Of a stretch of DNA of 38,742 nucleotides, positions 22,967 through 29,497 are shown one piece after another. A program made the position numbers and the translations under genes. The notes under the pieces were generated by a model. That model had not been told where the DNA came from, made no database searches, and saw only the letters and a list, made by a program, of their open reading frames with translations. Origin of the DNA: Mycobacterium sp. GA-1841 (GTDB lineage Bacteria; Actinomycetota; Actinomycetes; Mycobacteriales; Mycobacteriaceae); assembly GCF_001954135.1 (NCBI RefSeq), contig NZ_MBEQ01000098.1:1-38742 (forward strand). The letters are read 5' to 3'. Position 1 is the stretch's first letter; every line of letters begins with the position of its first letter.

Positions 22967-23097
22967 GCAGCAGATTCGCGGTGTGACGCGACAGGTTGGG
23001 CGCAAGGCAGGAAACTCTTGACGGATTCTGATTAGCTTTTCCCAGCCGCTAACCGTTTCGGGTTACGGCCTTCCCCATCCGATGAAGGAGCTTGACC

Positions 23098-23481
23098 ATG
23101 TTGCTCTCGGCCCGTAATGCGCGGCGTGTGGTAGCTGGCGTGGCCGGTGCCGGCGCGGTAGCCGGTGCGATGCTGTTCGGCGCGATCCCGTCGGCCCTGG
23201 CCGACGACCCGGCGAACAATCCCCCCAACTGCAGCGCCGCCGATCTGGCCGGCGTGGCTGCCGGGGTGTCTGCATCCACTTCGGCCTACCTGTTCACCCA
23301 TCCCGACGTGAACTACTTCTTCACCAGCCTGGAAGGTCTCCCGCGCGAGGAGGTCAAGACGAAGGTGCACGACTACCTGGAAGCCAACCCGCAGACCAAG
23401 GCCGAGCTGACCGGTATCCGCCAGCCGCTGGTGGATCTCAAGAACCGCTGCGGCGCAGCTCCGGCTCCGTCGATCCCGTAA
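23098..23481 (+). CDS. second secreted haem-binding protein (hemophore paralogue)
   Basis: A 127-residue exported paralogue of the preceding gene. The signal peptide is at 1-35 (IPSALA-DD). The domain at 40-120 is bounded by C45 and C118, with YLFTHP (Y64, H68) and VHDYLEANPQTKAEL. Here H91 may take the place of the third haem-contacting His that the neighbour lacks. The ATG at 23098 has a GAAGGAG Shine-Dalgarno. The 131-bp gap from the first hemophore contains a TAACC-N6-GGTTA inverted repeat at 23050-23065 and TTGACG/TAGCTT promoter-like hexamers without good spacing. The response regulator frame opens 4 bp after its stop, suggesting one transcript. Haem affinity is inferred from the family. 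Confidence 0.83.
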   Translation: MLLSARNARRVVAGVAGAGAVAGAMLFGAIPSALADDPANNPPNCSAADLAGVAAGVSASTSAYLFTHPDVNYFFTSLEGLPREEVKTKVHDYLEANPQTKAELTGIRQPLVDLKNRCGAAPAPSIP

Positions 23482-23485
23482 CCGC

Positions 23486-24223
23486 GTGCGGGTGGAGACA
23501 ACCCCCGCCGGCGGCGAAGAGGCGGTGACCGAGAGCGTCAACCGCACCGTGCTGATGGTCGACGACGACCCGGATGTGCGCACTTCGGTTGCCCGCGGTT
23601 TGCGGCATTCGGGGTTCGACGTCCGGGTCGCGGCGTCGGGCAAGGAGGCGCTGCGTCTGCTGTCGAACGAGTCGCACGACGCGCTCGTCCTCGACGTGCA
23701 GATGCCAGAGCTCGACGGCGTGGCCGTGGTGACGGCGCTGCGCGCCTTGGGCAACGAGATCCCGATCTGCGTGCTGTCGGCGCGCGACACGGTCAACGAC
23801 CGCATCGCGGGGTTGGAGGCCGGTGCCGACGATTACCTGACGAAACCGTTCGATCTGGGCGAGTTGGTGGCCCGGCTCAACGCACTGCTGCGTCGGGCCA
23901 GTCTGGCCGATCGCCCGTCGGACACCATGACCGTCGGGGCCCTGACCATCGACACCGCCCGCCGGTTGGTGTTCGTCAACGGCGATCGGGTCGATCTGAC
24001 CAAACGCGAATTCGATCTGCTGGCCGTCTTGGCCGAGAACGCCGGGGTGGTGCTGTCCCGGCAGCGGCTGCTGGAACTGGTGTGGGGATACGACTTCGAC
24101 GTCGACACCAATGTGGCCGACGTGTTCATCTCGTATCTGCGGCGCAAGCTCGAGCGTCCCGACGTGCCCCGGGTGATCCATACCGTCCGGGGGATCGGGT
24201 ACGTCTTGCGGGAAGACGCGTGA
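23486..24223 (+). CDS. OmpR/PhoB-type response regulator, PrrA-like
   Basis: A 245-codon response regulator. The receiver domain covers about residues 21-135, with acidic pocket DDD (26-28), phospho-acceptor D70 in LVLDVQMPELDG and K120 in DDYLTKPF. The winged-helix OmpR domain at about 150-242 includes LTKREFDLLAVLAENAGVVLSRQRLLELVWGYDFDVDTNVADVF. It is strikingly close to mycobacterial PrrA but in a different location, so it is best seen as a PrrA paralogue. The start is uncertain. GTG at 23486 lies 4 bp after the hemophore stop without a Shine-Dalgarno; GTG at 23525 gives a more PrrA-like N-terminus but has GAAGAGG only 2 nt away. It is followed after 25 bp by its cognate kinase. Confidence 0.9.
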   Translation: MRVETTPAGGEEAVTESVNRTVLMVDDDPDVRTSVARGLRHSGFDVRVAASGKEALRLLSNESHDALVLDVQMPELDGVAVVTALRALGNEIPICVLSARDTVNDRIAGLEAGADDYLTKPFDLGELVARLNALLRRASLADRPSDTMTVGALTIDTARRLVFVNGDRVDLTKREFDLLAVLAENAGVVLSRQRLLELVWGYDFDVDTNVADVFISYLRRKLERPDVPRVIHTVRGIGYVLREDA

Positions 24224-24248
24224 AGGGCGCACGGAGAACCGGGGTCGG

Positions 24249-25583
24249 GTGCGGCTTTCACGCTTGATCCGTTCGGCATCATTACGCACCAGGGTGGCGG
24301 TGGCCTCCGCCCTGGCGGCCGCGGCGGTGGTGGCGGTGTTCACCATGCTGACCTCGGTGGTGTTGGCCAACAACGATTCCGCGCAACTCGACCGCAGGCT
24401 CGACTCGATCGTCGATGCCAGCATCAGCCCGCAGAACCTGGCCGATCCGCGGCGTGGGGTGTTGACGACGGGACGCTCGCGTTCCACCGGCCAGGTGGTG
24501 TTCCAGCGGGGCTTCCAGCTTCCGGCCCTGCCGCCGGGTACCGAGACCGTGGAGGTCAACGGGGTCGACTACCGGGTCCGCACCGTGCCGCTGGAGCAGC
24601 AGGGCGGGGTGCTGATGTCCATCGGCATCCGCGCCGACAGTATCTTGTTGAGCCCCAATCGGATTCCGCTGTATACCGGCATCGGGGTGGTCACCGTGCT
24701 GGTGGCGGGGATGCTGGGCTGGCTCCTGGCCGGGCCGGCCATCCGGCCGCTGCGCAAACTCACCGAGCACACCTCCAAACTGGACAGCGGCACCGAGACG
24801 ATGCCGCGGGTCCGCGGTGTGCGCGAGGCCGAAGACCTTTCCGAGGCGATGGCGGGCATGCTCACCCGGCTGGCCGCCGCGCAGCGCGCCACCACCAATT
24901 CCCTTCAGGCGGCCCAGGATTTCGCCGCCAACGCCGCACATGAACTGCGCACCCCGCTCACCGCGATGCGCGCCGACCTGGACACCCTGCGAATCCACAA
25001 CCTGCCCGAGTCCGAACGCGACGAAGTAGTTGCCGACCTCTCCCGGGCGCAGCGCCGCGTGGAGGCCATCATCACCGCATTGGGCCAGCTCGCGTCGGGA
25101 CAGTTGGCCCAGGCCGAGGACCGCGAACTGATCGACGTCACCGATCTGCTCGACCGGGTGGTCAGGGAGAACACCCGGTCCGGCGGGACGGTCCGGTTCG
25201 AAGTCCACGTCGAGGACGACGTGGGCCTGGTGCTCGGCTGGCCCGGCGGTCTGCGGATCGCGGTGGACAACCTGGTGCGCAACGCGATCATCCACGGTGA
25301 GGCCACGCGGGTGGTGCTGACCGCGCACCGCAGCGACGGCATGGTCGTGATCGTCGTGGACGACGACGGCCGCGGCTTACCCGCCGAGGAACATCAGACC
25401 GTGCTGGGCCGGTTCCGGCGGGGCAGCACCGCGATGGCGGGCGGCTCCGGGCTCGGGCTGGCGTTGGTGGCACAGCAGGCTCAGCTGCACGGCGGCGAGA
25501 TCAACTTGTCCGACGGGCCGCTCGGCGGGTTGCGGGCGACGCTGACCCTGTCGACGGCGGTGCCGACGGCTCAGGCTGACTGA
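24249..25583 (+). CDS. sensor histidine kinase, PrrB-like
   Basis: A membrane sensor kinase of 444 residues. Transmembrane helices at about 13-38 and 142-163 flank an extracytoplasmic sensor domain of about 100 residues. A HAMP region (164-215) precedes the HisKA domain with AANAAHELRTPL (phospho-acceptor H231). The ATPase domain has the N box AVDNLVRNAIIHG, G1 VVDDDGRGLP and G2 GGSGLGLALV. It is PrrB-like and pairs with the upstream regulator. The sensor domain shows no recognised ligand-binding fold, but the linkage to hemophores makes haem or iron a candidate signal (inference). The GTG start has only a distant Shine-Dalgarno. The 3' end overlaps the convergent DUF3054 gene by 13 bp. Confidence 0.9.
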   Translation: MRLSRLIRSASLRTRVAVASALAAAAVVAVFTMLTSVVLANNDSAQLDRRLDSIVDASISPQNLADPRRGVLTTGRSRSTGQVVFQRGFQLPALPPGTETVEVNGVDYRVRTVPLEQQGGVLMSIGIRADSILLSPNRIPLYTGIGVVTVLVAGMLGWLLAGPAIRPLRKLTEHTSKLDSGTETMPRVRGVREAEDLSEAMAGMLTRLAAAQRATTNSLQAAQDFAANAAHELRTPLTAMRADLDTLRIHNLPESERDEVVADLSRAQRRVEAIITALGQLASGQLAQAEDRELIDVTDLLDRVVRENTRSGGTVRFEVHVEDDVGLVLGWPGGLRIAVDNLVRNAIIHGEATRVVLTAHRSDGMVVIVVDDDGRGLPAEEHQTVLGRFRRGSTAMAGGSGLGLALVAQQAQLHGGEINLSDGPLGGLRATLTLSTAVPTAQAD

Positions 25584-25936
25584 CGCCGCCGCAGCCCACT
25601 GACCACCGCGCGCCACCCGAGCAGCAGCACCGCCGTGGTCAGGGAGGCGACCACGATGAAGCTGACCGCCACCCCCGCCGAGGTCAGCTTGCGCAGCACC
25701 ATGCCCACCACCACGGTGCAGATCCACACCACGATCCCGGTGGGCGCCAACGACCTGGGCCGCTGCCAGCCGCGCGAGAGCAGCCAGCCCACCAGGGTGC
25801 CGGTCAGAAACGGCCACGCGGTCTCGGCAATCCCGGCCACGGTCAGGCCCTCGGCGTGACTGCGTCGGCCGATGGTGCAGAACACCACCACGCAGACCAG
25901 GTCGGTCAGTAGTGCCGGCAGGCTAGCCCGTCGCAT
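25571..25936 (-). CDS. DUF3054 membrane protein
   Basis: A 121-residue integral membrane protein with four hydrophobic segments: about 6-22, 38-52, 65-82 and 88-108. Its sequence fits the actinobacterial DUF3054 family (TDLVCVVVFCTIGRRSHAEG, then WPFLTGTLVGWLLSRGW). Its function is not known. The start lies 14 bp inside the 3' end of the LytM lipoprotein gene, so the two are likely one transcript with overlapping translation. The 3' end overlaps the convergent kinase gene. Confidence 0.82.
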   Translation of the reverse strand: MRRASLPALLTDLVCVVVFCTIGRRSHAEGLTVAGIAETAWPFLTGTLVGWLLSRGWQRPRSLAPTGIVVWICTVVVGMVLRKLTSAGVAVSFIVVASLTTAVLLLGWRAVVSGLRRRQSA

Positions 25937-27122
25937 AGGTCATCACGTCTCCTACCAGTGGGCTGACATCCGATTGGTCGCGCACGGCGAAGCCCGGTTG
26001 CCGTGCGGCCGGTTTGCCGTCGAAGAGCGCGTCGGCGGCATTCAGCGAGGTGAGCCGAGAATCCAGCCGGAAGGATTTGAAGGTAAATGGTAAACCATTG
26101 GATGCCAACGGATCCGGCCCGTCCATCACATGGAAGTGCAGATGAGGTGCGTCCGAGTTGCCGGAATTGCCCAGAGCGCCGATCACCTGACCGCTGCTGA
26201 GGGTGTCGCCGGGCTTGACCTTGAGGCTGTTCGGCTGCAGGTGCGCGTAGAAGGCGTAGTTGCCGTCACCGATGTCCTGCACGATGTGGTTTCCGCCGTA
26301 CTGCGCCAAGGTGAGCCCTTTCGGTGTGACCCCGGGCACCTGCTCGGGCAAATCGTCGAGCACCGCCACGACCGGGCCGTCGGCCACCGCATGGACCTCG
26401 GCGCCGAAATAGGGATAGCTGTCCACCTTGGCCCGATCGCCGGTGTTCAGTCGTCCGTCGGCGCCGAGCTGCACATAGTCGATCGCGAATCGTTCTGCTG
26501 CCCAGACTTTTCCGTTGATCGGGTTGAGGGCCATCCGGTGTGGCGTCATGTCGCAGCAGCCGTTGGCGTTGACCCAGTTGTCCCCGGTCAGCGGTGGGGA
26601 GATCGACACCGGCTTGCGGGTCTGCACCGACACCGGCGCCACCGACTGGGTCAGGTTCGGCGCGACCAGCGGCGGCATCGGCCGGGCCACGGTGATCCCG
26701 AGTTCGTGGGTGAGGTCGGTGGGCACCTGCGTCGGGTCGTCGGCGACCACGTCGAGCCACACGTAGGCGCTCTGGCCGGGGTTGAGCACGTTGGTGCCGA
26801 CCGCGGAATTGCCCACCGCCCTGGTCCAGTATTTGAGGCTGTCACCAGGCAGGGTGAGCAACTTGCGGTCGCCTGTCACCGCGCTCAGCGAGTTCAGCGT
26901 GACGTTGCTCGGTGAGGTGTTGGTCAGCATCAACTCATACGCCAGATGAGTGCGACCATCAGTGGCGGCCACCGGAACCGGTTCGGCCAGAACATGTCCC
27001 ACCACCGGGGTGACCATCGGCGGTGGGGTACTGGTGGTGGTGGTCTCCGGCGGCGGAGCTTCTGCCGACGAACACCCGGCCAGGATCAGAGCCAGCACTG
27101 CCAACGGGTACCGGATCCGCAT
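25923..27122 (-). CDS. M23/LytM-type peptidase lipoprotein
   Basis: A 399-residue exported lipoprotein. The signal peptide ends in the lipobox LILAGC (lipid-modified C17). A Thr/Pro linker follows, then a beta-sandwich-like domain at about 40-150 and an M23 peptidase domain at about 180-370. The zinc-site elements are RFAIDYVQL (D215), FYAHLQ (H294) and APHLHFHVMDG (H327, H329). The usual His just before the Asp is missing; H195 in MTPHRMAL may replace it, as in related secreted M23 proteins. It probably cuts or scaffolds peptidoglycan. An AGGAG Shine-Dalgarno overlaps the stop codon of the upstream Rv0204c-like gene, 8 bp away, so it is probably translated by coupling. Confidence 0.88.
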   Translation of the reverse strand: MRIRYPLAVLALILAGCSSAEAPPPETTTTSTPPPMVTPVVGHVLAEPVPVAATDGRTHLAYELMLTNTSPSNVTLNSLSAVTGDRKLLTLPGDSLKYWTRAVGNSAVGTNVLNPGQSAYVWLDVVADDPTQVPTDLTHELGITVARPMPPLVAPNLTQSVAPVSVQTRKPVSISPPLTGDNWVNANGCCDMTPHRMALNPINGKVWAAERFAIDYVQLGADGRLNTGDRAKVDSYPYFGAEVHAVADGPVVAVLDDLPEQVPGVTPKGLTLAQYGGNHIVQDIGDGNYAFYAHLQPNSLKVKPGDTLSSGQVIGALGNSGNSDAPHLHFHVMDGPDPLASNGLPFTFKSFRLDSRLTSLNAADALFDGKPAARQPGFAVRDQSDVSPLVGDVMTYATG

Positions 27123-27130
27123 GGACTCTC

Positions 27131-28240
27131 CTAGGGCTCGGGGCGGGGGGTCGGGTTGACCGTCGGGTCGGTATGGGCATCGGTGTCGGTCTCGGTGTCA
27201 GGGTCGATGTCCTTCTCCGTGCGGAACATGAAGAAGAACACCACCCAGCCGATCGCGGAGATGAAGATCCAGCTGACCAGCCGGTAGATGAGCATCGCCG
27301 AGATGGCCGCGGCCAGAGTCATTCCGGACGACACCAGGCCCGGCACCAGAACGGCTTCCACCACCAGCAGACCGCCGGGCATCAACGGTATCGACCCGAC
27401 CGCGCGGGCGGCGGCATAGGCGACGGTGACGCCGGCCAGTGACGGGTGGCCGCCGGCGGCGTAACAGGCGAACGCCAGGCAGGCCACGTCGGCGACCCAG
27501 TTGAACATCGACCAGCTGAACGCCACCGTGAGATCGCGTCGGCCCAGGCTGACCGACTCGAGTTGGTGCAAGATCTCCCGCCACTTCTCCAGCCCGGTGT
27601 CAGAGGGCTTGCCGCGCAACGAGTTCACCCACGACAACACCCTGGCCCCGATGCCGTCGATCAGTTCTGGTCTGGTGGCCACCGCTTGGGCCAGCAAGAT
27701 GATCGCCAGGAAGGCGCCGAGCGAAAAGATCAGCGACAGCGGGTTTTTGGAGGCGCCGAGCATCAGAGCCCCGCCAAGTCCCAGCAGTGCCAGGCCGACG
27801 ATCTGCAGCACCCCCGACATCACCAGCTGCCAGGAGGCCACCAGTGGCGAGGCGCCCCAGATGCGTTGTTGGCGGTAGACGAACGTGGCCGAGAGCACCG
27901 GACCGCCGGGCATGGTGGTCGACAGCGCGTTTCCCGCGTAGAACGCGGCCTCGGAACGCCACTGCCTGACGGGCACGCCCGCCGAGCGCAGCAGGGTCCG
28001 CTGGATCTGGGCGAAACTGTGCATCGAGGCCATCGCCGCGCCCACCGCCGCCAGCACCCACCATCCGTTGGCCGAGAGCAGACTGCGCCACGCCTTCGCC
28101 AACTGGTCCCAGACCAACGTCACCTCGACGGCGAGCACCGTGATCGCGAGGGCGATGACCACCCACCGCACCCACCAGTACCTGCCGCGCGTGGAGCCGG
28201 CCCGAGCCCGGGCGGCATCGGCCGGCGCGTCCTGTGACAC
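27131..28240 (-). CDS. lysylphosphatidylglycerol synthase/flippase-like membrane protein (Rv0204c-like)
   Basis: A 369-residue polytopic membrane protein of the UPF0104/AglD type, related to the flippase half of MprF. It has about eight membrane helices, with the family segments NALSTTMPGGPVLSATFVYR and AARAVGSIPLMPGGLLVVEAVL. There is no synthase domain, so lysine transfer is not expected; lipid translocation is an inference. The C-terminal tail is Asp/Thr/Pro repeats (DIDPDTETDTDAHTDPTVNP). The start is GTG at 28240, with a -10 TACGCT 7 nt upstream, indicating a leaderless message. It corresponds to Rv0204c and heads an operon with the LytM lipoprotein and DUF3054 genes. Confidence 0.85.
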   Translation of the reverse strand: MSQDAPADAARARAGSTRGRYWWVRWVVIALAITVLAVEVTLVWDQLAKAWRSLLSANGWWVLAAVGAAMASMHSFAQIQRTLLRSAGVPVRQWRSEAAFYAGNALSTTMPGGPVLSATFVYRQQRIWGASPLVASWQLVMSGVLQIVGLALLGLGGALMLGASKNPLSLIFSLGAFLAIILLAQAVATRPELIDGIGARVLSWVNSLRGKPSDTGLEKWREILHQLESVSLGRRDLTVAFSWSMFNWVADVACLAFACYAAGGHPSLAGVTVAYAAARAVGSIPLMPGGLLVVEAVLVPGLVSSGMTLAAAISAMLIYRLVSWIFISAIGWVVFFFMFRTEKDIDPDTETDTDAHTDPTVNPTPRPEP

Positions 28241-28247
28241 GCCCTAC

Positions 28248-28253
28248 AGCGTA
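28248..28253 (-). promoter_or_regulatory. -10 element TACGCT of the Rv0204c-like gene (leaderless)
   Basis: GGTTACGCT on the minus strand places TACGCT 7 nt before the GTG start. It mirrors the GGTTAGGCT element of the divergent gene. Confidence 0.55.
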
Positions 28254-28300
28254 ACCGCGCAGGTAATACGACATCGTCGGTTACCACGGCGCGCCGCGGT

Positions 28301-28306
28301 TAGGCT
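28301..28306 (+). promoter_or_regulatory. -10 element TAGGCT of the Rv0205-like gene (leaderless)
   Basis: TAGGCT ends 6 nt before the ATG at 28313. It matches TANNNT, and no Shine-Dalgarno is present. Confidence 0.55.
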
Positions 28307-28312
28307 ACCGGC

Positions 28313-29425
28313 ATGTCACTGGATCCAGTTGCTGATGAGGCCGTCACGCCGTTCGTCCGCAAGGTGGCCGCCTGGTCATGGCGGTTGTTGGTCATCCTGG
28401 CTGCCGTCGTGGCATTGCTATGGCTGGTCAAGCACCTGGAAGTCATCGTCGTACCGGTGGCACTGGCCACCATGGTCGCGGCGTTGCTGCTGCCCGCCGT
28501 CGACTTCATGGACCGCCGCGGTGCCCCGCGCGGAGCCGCCGTGGCCCTGGTGCTGCTGGCAAGTTTCGCGGTGGTGGGCGGCATCCTCAGCTTCGTCATC
28601 TCCCAATTCATCGAAGGCGCACCACAATTGGTGGAACAGGTGACCCGAAGCATCGACGGGGTGCGTAACTGGTTGATCAGCGGTCCGCTGCAGCTGAGCA
28701 AGGAGCAGATCGACCAGGCCGGCAACACCGCGATCGAGGCGCTGCAGCGCAATCAGGAGAAGCTCACCACCGGAGCGCTGTCCACCGCGGGCACCCTCAC
28801 CGAACTGCTCACCGGGGCCCTGCTGGTGCTGTTCACCCTGATCTTCCTGCTGCAGGGCGGCCGCAACATCTTCGCGTTCGTCACCAAGGTGTTCCCGAGC
28901 CATGTGCGGGACCGGGTCCGCGACGCCGGGCGGGCCGGTTTCCACTCGCTGGGTGGTTACATGCGGGCGACATTCTTGGTCGCCCTCGTCGACGCGGTGG
29001 GTATCGGTACCGGCCTGGCCATCATGGGCATCCCGCTGGCGCTGCCGCTGGCCTCGCTGGTGTTCCTGGGTGCGTTCATCCCGCTGGTCGGTGCGGTGGT
29101 CGCGGGATTCCTCGCGGTGGTGGTGGCGCTGCTGGCCAAGGGCTTCATCTACGCCCTGATCACGCTCGGTCTGATCATCGCCGTACAGCAGCTGGAAGGG
29201 CATGTGCTGCAACCGTTGGTGATGGGCCGCGCGGTGTCGATCCACCCACTGGCGGTGGTGCTGGCCATCGCCGGCGGCGGTGTGTTGGCCGGCATCGTCG
29301 GTGCCCTGCTCGCGGTGCCCACGGTGGCGTTCATCAACAGCGCGACCCGCATCCTGCTGGCGGAGAACCCAGAGGCCGTGGAGGACCAATTGGAGGAGTC
29401 CGGGGGCGTCGTCATCGAGGAATAA
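28313..29425 (+). CDS. AI-2E family permease (Rv0205-like)
   Basis: A 370-residue membrane protein of the UPF0118/AI-2E exporter family. Two N-terminal helix pairs (about 20-60 and 70-95) precede a soluble helical region at about 105-165 with LSKEQIDQAGNTAIEALQRNQEK. Then come helices at 160-185, 215-285 and 295-345, including the family segment GHVLQPLVMGRAVSIHPLAVVLAI. It corresponds to Rv0205. Transport of autoinducer-2 is not implied; actinobacterial members are poorly understood, and some act in cell division or stress. It is divergent from the Rv0204c-like gene with 72 bp between starts, and convergent with mmpL3. Confidence 0.88.
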   Translation: MSLDPVADEAVTPFVRKVAAWSWRLLVILAAVVALLWLVKHLEVIVVPVALATMVAALLLPAVDFMDRRGAPRGAAVALVLLASFAVVGGILSFVISQFIEGAPQLVEQVTRSIDGVRNWLISGPLQLSKEQIDQAGNTAIEALQRNQEKLTTGALSTAGTLTELLTGALLVLFTLIFLLQGGRNIFAFVTKVFPSHVRDRVRDAGRAGFHSLGGYMRATFLVALVDAVGIGTGLAIMGIPLALPLASLVFLGAFIPLVGAVVAGFLAVVVALLAKGFIYALITLGLIIAVQQLEGHVLQPLVMGRAVSIHPLAVVLAIAGGGVLAGIVGALLAVPTVAFINSATRILLAENPEAVEDQLEESGGVVIEE

Positions 29426-29440
29426 CGCCGAACATCGGCG
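29426..29440 (+). terminator. hairpin CGCCGA-ACA-TCGGCG after the AI-2E permease gene
   Basis: A perfect 6-bp stem with a 3-nt loop begins immediately after the TAA stop. No T-tract follows. Confidence 0.45.
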
Positions 29441-29441
29441 T

Positions 29442-29472
29442 GTGGTCGAGTTTTCGGTGTATCAGCGACCAC
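29442..29472. terminator. second hairpin between convergent permease and mmpL3 genes
   Basis: A perfect 7-bp stem (GTGGTCG with CGACCAC) around a 17-nt loop that contains TTTT. It could serve either of the convergent genes. The loop is long, so confidence is modest. Confidence 0.4.
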
Positions 29473-29497
29473 GAGCCAACGTTCGATCGATAAGTCC

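Noticed and set aside
23018..23038. TTGACG / TAGCTT as a sigma-70-type promoter for the second hemophore
   Set aside because: The two hexamers are only 9 bp apart; spacing is wrong, so they cannot be a paired -35/-10.
28251..28284. GTAACC-N22-GGTTAC as an operator between the Rv0204c- and Rv0205-like genes
   Set aside because: The left half is the GGTTACGCT -10 region of the minus-strand promoter, so the repeat is largely explained by promoter sequence.
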